A DNA stretch of 64,000 bases, from NCBI GenBank assembly GCA_003151735.1, contig PLYI01000120.1, positions 1 through 64,000 of the forward strand, given 5' to 3'. Origin of the DNA: Candidatus Bathyarchaeota archaeon. GTDB taxonomy: Archaea; Thermoproteota; Bathyarchaeia; Bathyarchaeales; Bathycorpusculaceae. The notes under the pieces are model-generated. The model was not told the origin of the DNA, made no database searches, and saw only the letters and a list, made by a program, of their open reading frames with translations. Every line of letters starts with the position of its first letter. Position 1 is the stretch's first letter. Below, in pieces: positions 20,401-29,351 of this stretch. The position numbers were made by a program, and so were the translations under genes.

Positions 20401-21493
20401 AAAACGCAGATTCGTTAGCCACGGCGGCGACATCTGGGGATTCAGCAGAAAATACAACATCCCCCTAGACGAAGTGCTCGAGTTCAGCGGACCCATAAAC
20501 TTCCTCGGTCCATCACCAAAAGCCATCGAAGCAGTGAAGCAAAACGCAAAACTTATTCGGTATTATCCTGACCCGAACCCAGTGGAGTTCAAGGAAGAAA
20601 TCGCCCAGTATGTCGGCAGCGGCGTTAAGCCAGAAAACATTCTCTTAGGCAACGGGTCAATCGAACTCATCTACATGATAACTGAGATTCTGCCAAAAGG
20701 CTTCAAAGCGCTTATCCCTGTGCCTTCATTTTCAGAGTATGAGAAGGCAGCTTTGCGCGTTGGCGGCGAACCCTTGTTTCTTCAGCTGCCCCAAGATTTT
20801 ACGTTGGAAACGGATAAAATCAAGAAAGCAGTCACCGAAGACACAAAGATAATATGTATTTGCAACCCTCATAGCCCGTCGGGAACGCTCTATAGCAAAG
20901 AGGCACTTTTGGATCTGGCTGAGTTCTGCAATAGAAAAGACATTATTCTTAGCGTTGACGAAAACTACATCGAATTCGATGATAAAAGCATGGATAATAC
21001 GTTGGCTGGCATGGTTAAGGACTATGAGAACCTGTTTGTTATTCGTTCGGTTACAAAATTCTACGGCATGGCGGGCATACGGTTTGGCTACGCGGTTGCT
21101 GCTGGAAATCTAATCGATAAACTTCAGACCACACGACTGCCATGGAGTATTAACGGCTTAGCATGCCAGGTTACGCTTGCAGCGCTTAACGACAAAGAAT
21201 TTATTAAAAACACTAAAGAAACCATCGCCAAAGAACGAGCGGCACTTGCCAAAAGCCTAAGCGGAATCGAAGGTTTACATGTTTACCCATCTGTAACCAA
21301 CTTTTTGCTGGTAAAAATAGAGAACCCCAAACTCACATCCACCATGCTCAAGGAACTTCTCGCCAAAGAACGCATTCTAATTCGCGATTGCTGCACCTTC
21401 ATGGGCTTAGACGACCACTACTTCAGAGTCACCGTGCGCTCGGCGAAGGACAACCAAAAACTAACAGAAACAATAAAGCAGATAATAGGTTAG
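20384..21493 (+). CDS. cobD: Aminotransferase class I/II, threonine-phosphate decarboxylase-like
   Basis: HGGDIWGFSRKYNIPLDEVLEFSGPINFLGPS (HGG N-terminus typical of CobD); NPHSPSGTL; RSVTKFYGMAGIRFGYAV. Confidence 0.75.
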   Translation: MSSICKKRRFVSHGGDIWGFSRKYNIPLDEVLEFSGPINFLGPSPKAIEAVKQNAKLIRYYPDPNPVEFKEEIAQYVGSGVKPENILLGNGSIELIYMITEILPKGFKALIPVPSFSEYEKAALRVGGEPLFLQLPQDFTLETDKIKKAVTEDTKIICICNPHSPSGTLYSKEALLDLAEFCNRKDIILSVDENYIEFDDKSMDNTLAGMVKDYENLFVIRSVTKFYGMAGIRFGYAVAAGNLIDKLQTTRLPWSINGLACQVTLAALNDKEFIKNTKETIAKERAALAKSLSGIEGLHVYPSVTNFLLVKIENPKLTSTMLKELLAKERILIRDCCTFMGLDDHYFRVTVRSAKDNQKLTETIKQIIG

Positions 21494-21511
21494 GAAGAAA
21501 GAACTATTTTT

Positions 21512-21892
21512 TTATTTGAACAGTTGAAGCCCTTGTGATTTTAGAGTTTCAAAGTGTTTCAAATCGAAAGTATACAGGATAGCGTTGTTGTTTATGGCTA
21601 TAGCAGCAACCATAGTATCTGTCCTACCAATGGGTTTACCCGCGTGCTCAGCTTCCAGTTCAAGCTTGCTTGATAACATTGCGTCACTCTTAGAATAGCT
21701 AAGGACTGCTAGTTGCAGTAAATCAGTAACAGGTTTATCATGCTTATAAAATCCAAACAGTACTTCATGTATGCTTATAACCGTTGTACAAATGTCCTCT
21801 CCGCTATCTATCAAGTGTTTGAATGCGTCGGAGCCTTTCTCTGATTTTCGGTCAAGTATTTCAATTAATACATCAGAATCTAAAGCAATCAT
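21512..21892 (-). CDS. vapC: PIN-domain toxin (VapC-like)
   Basis: MIALDSDVLIEILDRK and RTDTMVAAIAINNNAILYTFDLKHFE. Confidence 0.82.
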   Translation of the reverse strand: MIALDSDVLIEILDRKSEKGSDAFKHLIDSGEDICTTVISIHEVLFGFYKHDKPVTDLLQLAVLSYSKSDAMLSSKLELEAEHAGKPIGRTDTMVAAIAINNNAILYTFDLKHFETLKSQGLQLFK

Positions 21893-22125
21893 CGTCTGCG
21901 TTCAGCTCGTTTCTTGGATATTTCAGAGAGTATCTGTTCTTTCTCCTCTTTCTCAAACTCGACTGAGGCTCTGAGCTTAGTTAATATTTGGCGTGAATCC
22001 TGATTTTCGGCGAGCCTATCAAAGAGTTCGCTGAAGCTTTCCCCTTTCCGTTTTACAGTTACAAGCTTACGGTAAACTTCATCGCGAATAGTGATAGTTT
22101 TAACCACTTGAAATTCCCAAAACAA
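21889..22125 (-). CDS. vapB: VapB-type antitoxin
   Basis: VKTITIRDEVYRKLVTVKRKGESFSELFDRL. 4-bp overlap with vapC; likely internal start near 22107. Confidence 0.75.
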   Translation of the reverse strand: MFWEFQVVKTITIRDEVYRKLVTVKRKGESFSELFDRLAENQDSRQILTKLRASVEFEKEEKEQILSEISKKRAERRR

Positions 22126-22203
22126 TTATGTTTAAACATACATTTAAACACTATCAAATTTGCTGATAACCTCATAGCTAATAATGCAGAAACAAAGTGG
22201 GCC

Positions 22204-22266
22204 AAACCCTAAGAGGGGAAGGCCTGTATTGGCGCTTTTTCAAGCGATAAGCATGTTAAAAGTTGC
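22204..22266 (+). repeat. Dispersed ~60-bp intergenic repeat, copy 2
   Basis: AAACCCTAAGAGGGGAAGGCCTGTATTGGCGCTTTTTCAAGCGATAAGCATGTTAAAAGTTGC. Confidence 0.5.
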
Positions 22267-22395
22267 TTTGGTTGTTTCAACGAAAAAAACAGCAAAACTA
22301 CCAGCAAAATCCATATCGGCGCCTTGTTCCGTTAAAGCTATAAACTGCGCAATTCATCAAAAAGAACAACCAACATTTCATGCAGAGGCAAAACC

Positions 22396-23823
22396 GTGCC
22401 CGCTAAACCCAAACAGAAAAATTCTAAACCCAAAACCGAAAACAACACCATCCTACTCATGACCACAGCTCCGCCAGAAAACGGCGCATGGTACCACGGC
22501 AAAGCATTGCCTCCAATCGGCTTAATGTATGTTGCCGCTGCCCTTGAAAAAGCAGGCTTCAAGGTTCAAATGCTCGACAACTACCTCATGAAAAAGTCGA
22601 CAGACGAAGTCAAAGAATTAATAACTAAAATTAACCCGCAAATCGTGGGAATAACCTGCGGTTCAGCCACTTACCCGCGGTGCATAGAAACTGCCAGAGC
22701 CATCAAACAGGTAAATCCCAACTGCAAAATTGTGGTCGGCGGATGGCACGCATCATATATGCCTGATAGTTTGCTGGCAAACCCCGAAATCGACTACGTC
22801 GTGATGGGTGAAGGCGAAAGGGCAGTCACTGAACTCGCATTTGCCATAACAAGCGGCAACCAAACCCAAGCCGCAGCCATCGCAGGCGTCGCGTTCAAGC
22901 TTAACGGCGAAAACATCAAGATCCAACCTAAATTCATCGAAAACATGGATGAACTCCCCTACCCCGCAAGACATCTGCTGCCACTTGGACTCTACGACAG
23001 AACCATCGAGTACATAGACGCTAAACCCGCCGACGTCATGAGCATCTCACGCGGCTGCGTCTTCAACTGCGGCTTCTGCGAAACCCGTAAGCTTTGGGGA
23101 AACATCTGCCGAGGCTTCAGCCCAAAAAGAGTCATCGGCGAAATCCAAGACCTACAAAGTAGATACGGCACTAAGGGAATTTACTTTATCAACGATAACT
23201 TCACGTTGCGAAAAAAAGAAACCGCTGAACTTTGCAACCTGATGATTGAGAACAAACTGGATTTAGAATGGGTTTGCGACACACGAGTGGACCTCGTGAA
23301 CAATGAGCTTTTAGCTCTGATTAGTAAGGCTGGGTGCAAGACCATCTGGTTCGGCGTGGAGTCAGGTTCACCGCGAATTCTAAAGCGCATTGGCAGAAAT
23401 ACAACTCCAGAGCAGGTGGAGACTGCGTTTAAGCTCTGTAGGAAAAACAACATAAAAACCGCTTGCTCCTTCATGCTTGGCTTGCCAGATGAAACATTAA
23501 AGGACATGGAAACATCCCTAAAATTCGCAAAGAAACTCAGTCCCGACTGGTGTCAATTCAACACTTTCATCGCTTATCCTGACAGTAGACTCTACAATGA
23601 ACTGCTTGAAAAAGGGAATTATGTGAAGTTGGATGAGTTTTTGCTCAGCGTAAAAACCGATGAATTCGACTACAACTCGCTCATGGCGGTTCAACGACGC
23701 TTCTTCAAGGAATTCCACATGACACCAAAACAAATAATGAAGCGAGTCAGACGCGAAGGCGCAATAAACTTTGCAAAACGCAGACTCATGGGCGGCACAA
23801 AGAAGAGCACAGGAATCGCCTAA
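22396..23823 (+). CDS. B12-binding domain radical SAM protein
   Basis: N-terminal B12-type domain (PPIGLMYVAAALEKAGFKVQMLDNYL, VVGGWHAS); CVFNCGFC radical SAM motif. Confidence 0.88.
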   Translation: MPAKPKQKNSKPKTENNTILLMTTAPPENGAWYHGKALPPIGLMYVAAALEKAGFKVQMLDNYLMKKSTDEVKELITKINPQIVGITCGSATYPRCIETARAIKQVNPNCKIVVGGWHASYMPDSLLANPEIDYVVMGEGERAVTELAFAITSGNQTQAAAIAGVAFKLNGENIKIQPKFIENMDELPYPARHLLPLGLYDRTIEYIDAKPADVMSISRGCVFNCGFCETRKLWGNICRGFSPKRVIGEIQDLQSRYGTKGIYFINDNFTLRKKETAELCNLMIENKLDLEWVCDTRVDLVNNELLALISKAGCKTIWFGVESGSPRILKRIGRNTTPEQVETAFKLCRKNNIKTACSFMLGLPDETLKDMETSLKFAKKLSPDWCQFNTFIAYPDSRLYNELLEKGNYVKLDEFLLSVKTDEFDYNSLMAVQRRFFKEFHMTPKQIMKRVRREGAINFAKRRLMGGTKKSTGIA

Positions 23824-23835
23824 GAGGAATTAGTT

Positions 23836-24927
23836 TTGCAAAAGAGAAGACTTGGAAGAACAAACCTTCAAGTCTCCATCGTTGGTTTTGGAGGAACATG
23901 GATTTCCGAGCTTAGCACACCTGAGGCGGTAAAGGTTGTTAGGAAAGCGTTTGATTTAGGCATCAATTACTTTGACACCGCAAAGCTGGATGGGAATAGC
24001 GAAAAAAAAATCGGTGCAGCCCTTCAAGACGTCCGAGACAAATGCGTCTTTGCCACGAAAACGGGGTCGAGAACTAAAAAAGAATCTTTTGAAGACTTCA
24101 AAAGCAGTCTAAAGCGGCTAAAAACTGACAGATTGGACATTATTCAGCTTCATGGGATAGATAACGAGAAAACTCTTTCCAAAGCTATGGGTGCTGATGG
24201 TTCACTGCGAATGTGCAAGGAGGCTCGCAAGCAAGGGCTGGCTGATTTTATCGGTATCACGGGACACAAGCCAAGGGTTCTAACTAAAGCAGTGGAGAGC
24301 GGCGAATTTGATACCGTTCTTGTTCCGCTTAACGTTGTGACTAGGCAGGCTTTGGAGGATCTGTTGCCAGCTGCGAAGGCGCAGGATGTTGGTGTTGTGG
24401 TGATGAAGCCGCTGTCAGCCAAAACCTCCACTTTGATAACTTGCCTCTATCAGCCTCCCCTATCCCTAATTTCTGATGAGCCTGAACTCAAAACTCTGCT
24501 AGGTCAAAACGGCGAGGAGATGGTTAAGAGTGCCCTAAGATACGTCCTCTCACAGGATGTAGCAGCGGTTATTCCAGGATTAAAATCTGTCAGCGAAGTT
24601 GAAACCGCAGTTAAAACGGGAGAACAATACGCTGAATTAACAGCAGAAGAGCAAGAACACTTTAACTTTAACCTTGGAGCAAGCTACTGCCGAGACTGCG
24701 GACAATGCTTGCCTTGCCCTCAAAACCTCAACATTGCAGCCATCCTGCGATTCCACACACTCTACGGAGGCTATGGCTTGAAGGCGTGGGCTAAAAAACT
24801 CTACAGCGGATTAGAAGTTAAAGCAGACAAATGCACAGGCTGCGGGGAATGCGAAGATAAATGCTCATACAAACTATTCATCCCAAATATGCTCAAGAAA
24901 GCCCACCTTGAATTGCATCAACAATAG
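23836..24927 (+). CDS. Aldo/keto reductase with C-terminal 4Fe-4S ferredoxin domain
   Basis: KRRLGRTNLQVSIVGFGGTW, DLGINYFDTAKLDGNSE; CRDCGQCLPCP and CTGCGECEDKC clusters. Confidence 0.88.
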   Translation: MQKRRLGRTNLQVSIVGFGGTWISELSTPEAVKVVRKAFDLGINYFDTAKLDGNSEKKIGAALQDVRDKCVFATKTGSRTKKESFEDFKSSLKRLKTDRLDIIQLHGIDNEKTLSKAMGADGSLRMCKEARKQGLADFIGITGHKPRVLTKAVESGEFDTVLVPLNVVTRQALEDLLPAAKAQDVGVVVMKPLSAKTSTLITCLYQPPLSLISDEPELKTLLGQNGEEMVKSALRYVLSQDVAAVIPGLKSVSEVETAVKTGEQYAELTAEEQEHFNFNLGASYCRDCGQCLPCPQNLNIAAILRFHTLYGGYGLKAWAKKLYSGLEVKADKCTGCGECEDKCSYKLFIPNMLKKAHLELHQQ

Positions 24928-25051
24928 ATTACAAGTTTAGTTTCTTCTAATACTTGGAAAAGCCTACCCCTGTTTATAGGCAAAAAAACTTCATGTTGAA
25001 AGCCCGAGGTCTCTCTTGCGTTACCCCCCTCCCCTTACATAAAACAGCAAA

Positions 25052-25903
25052 TTATCTTTTTGCTATCCAATAACTCATTTCTGGCCTGCAGAGTAGCCGA
25101 TAGATTGGATACAGCGGGTTTGGAGTCCATGTAGCGTGCTGGTAATAGTCGGTTCGCGTAAAAAATTCGAATCCCTCAGCCTTGAAGACTTCCTCTATAG
25201 CATGGTGGTTTACAGCGTGTTCTTTTTTATGCCAATAATCTGACAGGGTATAGTCAATTGTGGGTACTTTTAACCCAGTAATTTGGAAGTATAAACTGTT
25301 GAGGATGGGGTTAGAGTGAAAGTACAGGTCTTTTATGAAGCTGGCAAAGCTGTTAGGCTCTTTTTTCCAGTAAAAAGGAGATGCCTCATGATCAATGTAC
25401 ATTACGCCACCCTTCTTTAGGAAACCAGAAAGACCTCGAAGAGCAGCAAGATAATCGGGCAGATGATGAAGCACAGAATAGAATGTTACAAGGTCAAACT
25501 CCCCCTTGCTAAAAGAAAGGTCCTCAATAGGTGAGTTAATTACAGTTAATTTACTGGGCAAGTAAACGGCGTATTTTTTTTTGAGAATCTGACACATTTC
25601 AGGCGAAATATCCGTTGCCGTCACGTTGTAGCCCATTTGCAAGAGTTTGCCCGTTAAGTTGCCTGTGCCTGCCCCCACGTCAAGAGCGTTTCTCTGGTTG
25701 TTGGTGATTTGCCGATCTATTGTTATTAGTTTGGCAGTTACTCTTTTTTGTTCTTGTTTGCTGTAGACTTCGGGGTGGAGCGGTTCGTAGTATTTGGCTT
25801 CGAAGCGGTGAACTATAACGTTTGCTTGGTGGATTTGTTCTTTGAGGGTTGGTTGGTCGGGCAATTTGTTGTTTTGCGCCTCACTGAGATGCCTAAGTGT
25901 CAA
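25052..25903 (-). CDS. SAM-dependent class I methyltransferase
   Basis: ALDVGAGTGNLTGKLLQMGYNVTATDISPEM, FDLVTFYSVLHHLPDY. Confidence 0.85.
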   Translation of the reverse strand: MTLRHLSEAQNNKLPDQPTLKEQIHQANVIVHRFEAKYYEPLHPEVYSKQEQKRVTAKLITIDRQITNNQRNALDVGAGTGNLTGKLLQMGYNVTATDISPEMCQILKKKYAVYLPSKLTVINSPIEDLSFSKGEFDLVTFYSVLHHLPDYLAALRGLSGFLKKGGVMYIDHEASPFYWKKEPNSFASFIKDLYFHSNPILNSLYFQITGLKVPTIDYTLSDYWHKKEHAVNHHAIEEVFKAEGFEFFTRTDYYQHATWTPNPLYPIYRLLCRPEMSYWIAKR

Positions 25904-25996
25904 CAGTGGGGTTTTGGAATTAATATAGTTTGAAAATTAAAGTTTAAAATTTAAAAAAGAAAATAAAGGGAGGGAAATGATTTTCCCATTGTTGTT

Positions 25997-28885
25997 TTAT
26001 GGTCGTTTCCTGAGAACCAGGATGATTAAAGCGCCTATTATTGCGACGAAAACGAATAGTCCTGCGATTGCGGGAATGAAGTATTGGTCAGCAACTGATG
26101 GTGCGGTAATTGGAGCTGGAGCAAGTGTTGGGTGTGCTTCTACTACGTTGAATGCTGTTGTATCGGTTGATGGCCAGTAACCTTGGGTGCCAGCGAACGA
26201 AGCGTAAACTTTGAAGTCGCCTGGAATGTCAGGTCTCCAAGTGTAGCTGAATGCGCCGTTAGTGTCTGTTGTTGTTGTGCCTATGGGTCTATAGTTGCCG
26301 TTAGCGTCGACGACGTAGAGTGCAACTGTAACTCCTGTGAAGTTGCTTGGCAATGGTTTCTGCTGGTAGACATATCCCATCCAGTCTTTCATGCTTGCGT
26401 CAGATGATACTGGTACACCGTGTGGGAAGTTTGCTGCTTGGACGTCTTGTGTTGTGCCAGTGGCAGTATCCATTACTGTGCCAGTTATGACTACGTTGCT
26501 TCCTAATACTGAGGCTGCAGGTCCAACTGATACTGTTGTAACACTGGGTCCTCTACCGACTGTGTAAAGTTGGTCGTCATAGCCGTTGAACCATAGGTTG
26601 AAGCCGTCTGCGATAGCATAGCTCATGGAGCCGAATTCGCCAGTGTAGTCAGAGAGAGTCCATAGTTCTGTTCCGTCAGTGGCGTTAACTGCGCGTGTCA
26701 TTGCACCTTTGTAAATTGGGTCAGTGATGGTGTGCTCAGTAGTAGCCTCATATATTACCCCGTTGCCAACAGCTTGGATGAAGGTTGGATAGTCACCGTA
26801 GAAGGTATTCAAGCCTGCGTGAGTGCTATTGCCTTCTCCTCCGTTACCGTATGTCCACAGTACGTTTCCAGTAGTTAAGTCATAACAGTATAGTACTCCT
26901 GCGAATCCACTGCTGTAGAGTTTGCCGTAAGCTACTTGACCGGTTACGTATGGGTATATTGGGTTGCCGTAGTAGTCAAAGGCTGGTTGAGATGCGGTTG
27001 GACCCCATAGTTGGTCGCCTGTGCTCATGCTGAATCCTATCCAGTTCTTAGTTTCTTCCAAACCGAAAATGAAAACTCCGTTTCCATTTCCGTTCGGAGC
27101 GGTTGGATCTGCTCCACCGTAGGAATAGGTCAGATTGCCAGGTAGTATGTTATATGTCTTCATCCATAGTAATGAACCGACGTCGCCTTTAGATGCGTTG
27201 AGGTTGAGTGCGAAGAGTGTGTATGGAAGCTGAGGGTATCCTACGTTGTTTGCTGCAAAACCAACAGGTAGAGAGCCGTTTCTGAGGATCATCATATTGC
27301 CTGGGAAGGCTGCAAGTGTAGCTGAGGGATTGTTTAGTAGCTGCACAGCGGTTGGTGTTGTTTGTTGTCCTGTAGTGCCATTGAATACTTGTACAGGCAT
27401 GGTGTTAAGTGTTGGTACTGAAACGTTCCAGTCGTAAGAGGCTATTGACCAACCGACACCAGGAGGGCTGGTAGTAGAGTTAATCGGGATGTTTGCGTTG
27501 ACTGTGACTGTGTTAACGACGCTTGTAACTGATGGTGGAACTGTAACGAGCGCATTGTTGGTCATGTTAATAACTGAAGGTGATAGTAGGCTTGAACCAG
27601 ATGAAAATGGATTGCTTCCGCTTTGTTGCCACAGTCTAGACGAGTTCCATTGTTGTAGATACCATGCGGGGTTCGTTGAGTTGCCTAAGTTTGTGAAGAC
27701 ATATCTCAACTGTTCACCGTTTGGACCTGATGAGATTGCACCGCCGGGAGTACCAGATACATTGAAAAGCTGCATTCCTGTGTATGCATCAAAGGCTCTT
27801 GCAAAGCTTGTTGTGAAAAGTATTGGTGGAAACACTCCGTGTTGGTCGGGGTTCCAAAGATTATATACGTAGCCAAAAGAGATCGAAGGTACATCATCGC
27901 GAGACCAAATAATTTTTCCTGTGCGAAGGTCAACTGCGTCAGTAGGTCCGCTAGTAGTGCCTGTGAATGATACTGGTTCTGTGTAGTAGAGTATTCCGTC
28001 GATAATTATTGGGTTTTGTACTCTGTTGTTGTATGCTGAGCCTTCGAAGTAGCCGAGTCCTAAAGTGGCGGAGCCTATTTGTCCTCCGACAACACCGCCC
28101 ATTTCAAGTGGCTTTGTCCACATGATGTGGGAAGTCAGTGATCCTACTGCGTCGCCTGGGAACCTGTTCATCTGGGATTGGGAGAAGCCAGTGATTGTGC
28201 CTTGTCCGTATGCTGGATTGACTGCTGCACCGGTTCCTAACCAGTTGGATGAGATTGTCCACCAGTCAGTGTTTTCGCCATAGATTGGGCGTGTCCAGTA
28301 TTCTGTTGGAAGTGGATAGCTGTTTATTGCTACAGGTATTGGGTCTTGCTGTACAGTGACGTTTTCTGTCGCAGAGCTGGCAAGATAAGTGTCGTTAATC
28401 AATATTGAACCAGAGTAGCCATTGCCGTTAGCTCCGTATGCTTGTCCTGGATAAGTGAATTTCAGTGTGTATGTGCCTACTGCGTCAGGTACAAATGAGG
28501 TGAACTGTGATGAGGTTGTGTCGCTTATGATTGGGAAATTCTGGGTTATTACGCTACCGTCAGGTTTTGTTATGGTTAGTGTGTAGTTAAGGAATCTGTA
28601 GCTGTTTGATAGCAGTGCTGAGCTTGCTGTTGAACCGTTGGTTCCGGAAACCGGAGTTGATCCTCCTGCGTCGCCGTAAACTGGCTCAAGCCACATGTAG
28701 ACAGTGACTTTCTGGCCAACGCCGACTGGGTCTGGTTCCGCAACAATGTTAGCGTAGGTTGGAATTGTCCAAGACGGAAGATGTGCACTTGCATTGGGCA
28801 TCATTAGCATTGTTGAAGCTGCCATTGAAATTATCAACAAAATTGCAATCGTAATTACTACTGTTTTATTTTTTGCATTTTGCAT
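25997..28885 (-). CDS. Large Ig/PQQ-propeller/Ig surface protein (962 aa)
   Basis: YWTRPIYGENTDWWTISSNWLGTG, HIMWTKPLEMGGVVGG, WNSSRLW, YDWNVSVP; ends LVLRKRP. Confidence 0.87.
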   Translation of the reverse strand: MQNAKNKTVVITIAILLIISMAASTMLMMPNASAHLPSWTIPTYANIVAEPDPVGVGQKVTVYMWLEPVYGDAGGSTPVSGTNGSTASSALLSNSYRFLNYTLTITKPDGSVITQNFPIISDTTSSQFTSFVPDAVGTYTLKFTYPGQAYGANGNGYSGSILINDTYLASSATENVTVQQDPIPVAINSYPLPTEYWTRPIYGENTDWWTISSNWLGTGAAVNPAYGQGTITGFSQSQMNRFPGDAVGSLTSHIMWTKPLEMGGVVGGQIGSATLGLGYFEGSAYNNRVQNPIIIDGILYYTEPVSFTGTTSGPTDAVDLRTGKIIWSRDDVPSISFGYVYNLWNPDQHGVFPPILFTTSFARAFDAYTGMQLFNVSGTPGGAISSGPNGEQLRYVFTNLGNSTNPAWYLQQWNSSRLWQQSGSNPFSSGSSLLSPSVINMTNNALVTVPPSVTSVVNTVTVNANIPINSTTSPPGVGWSIASYDWNVSVPTLNTMPVQVFNGTTGQQTTPTAVQLLNNPSATLAAFPGNMMILRNGSLPVGFAANNVGYPQLPYTLFALNLNASKGDVGSLLWMKTYNILPGNLTYSYGGADPTAPNGNGNGVFIFGLEETKNWIGFSMSTGDQLWGPTASQPAFDYYGNPIYPYVTGQVAYGKLYSSGFAGVLYCYDLTTGNVLWTYGNGGEGNSTHAGLNTFYGDYPTFIQAVGNGVIYEATTEHTITDPIYKGAMTRAVNATDGTELWTLSDYTGEFGSMSYAIADGFNLWFNGYDDQLYTVGRGPSVTTVSVGPAASVLGSNVVITGTVMDTATGTTQDVQAANFPHGVPVSSDASMKDWMGYVYQQKPLPSNFTGVTVALYVVDANGNYRPIGTTTTDTNGAFSYTWRPDIPGDFKVYASFAGTQGYWPSTDTTAFNVVEAHPTLAPAPITAPSVADQYFIPAIAGLFVFVAIIGALIILVLRKRP

Positions 28886-29097
28886 TTTTATTTTCTCCTA
28901 AGTTTTGTGCTATAGACTTAGCGCTAATTATTAATAAGATTATCGCTAAAATCCCAAAAAAAAAGCGCTTGGTTAAATAAAAAGGATATTATTTGTACCT
29001 ATAGAGAAGAAAAAGTAACAATAGTTTAGCATTATAAAAATAGGATATTATAATTTTAAAATAAGCAAAAAAAGACGAGATTATTGCTTTTTGGCAT

Positions 29098-29238
29098 TTA
29101 TGATCGCTTTCTATGCAATAATACCCCAATTATAAGGATCACCGTCATGATTGTAATTGCACAACCTAAAGCGTATGTATCTGTCATTGCTGGTGGTTGA
29201 GGTGTCGGTGTTGAAGTGGGATGTTCTCCGACAGTTTT
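29098..29238 (-). pseudogene. Orphan C-terminal remnant of an Ig/PQQ-propeller surface protein gene
   Basis: Reverse strand reads VGEHPTSTPTPQPPAMTDTYALGCAITIMTVILIIGVLLHRKRS*, homologous to the tail of ORF 32539-35268 (VGEHPTPAPTPSPLATMTDTYVLGSAVAIIIVILIIGALLLRKRP*). No gene body attached. Confidence 0.8.
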
Positions 29239-29351
29239 TTTGCGCCTAAGTCTATGAGTTGATCATTATTAATTGGATTTGTGTTAACAAATTTAAAATT
29301 TAATTGATAGAAAAAAAGAAAAGGGGAATTATTTTTTTCCTTTATGCGGTG

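Noticed and set aside
21512-22125. VapBC pair as part of a larger defence island
   Set aside because: No restriction-modification, CRISPR or other defence genes nearby; treated as a solitary toxin-antitoxin pair.
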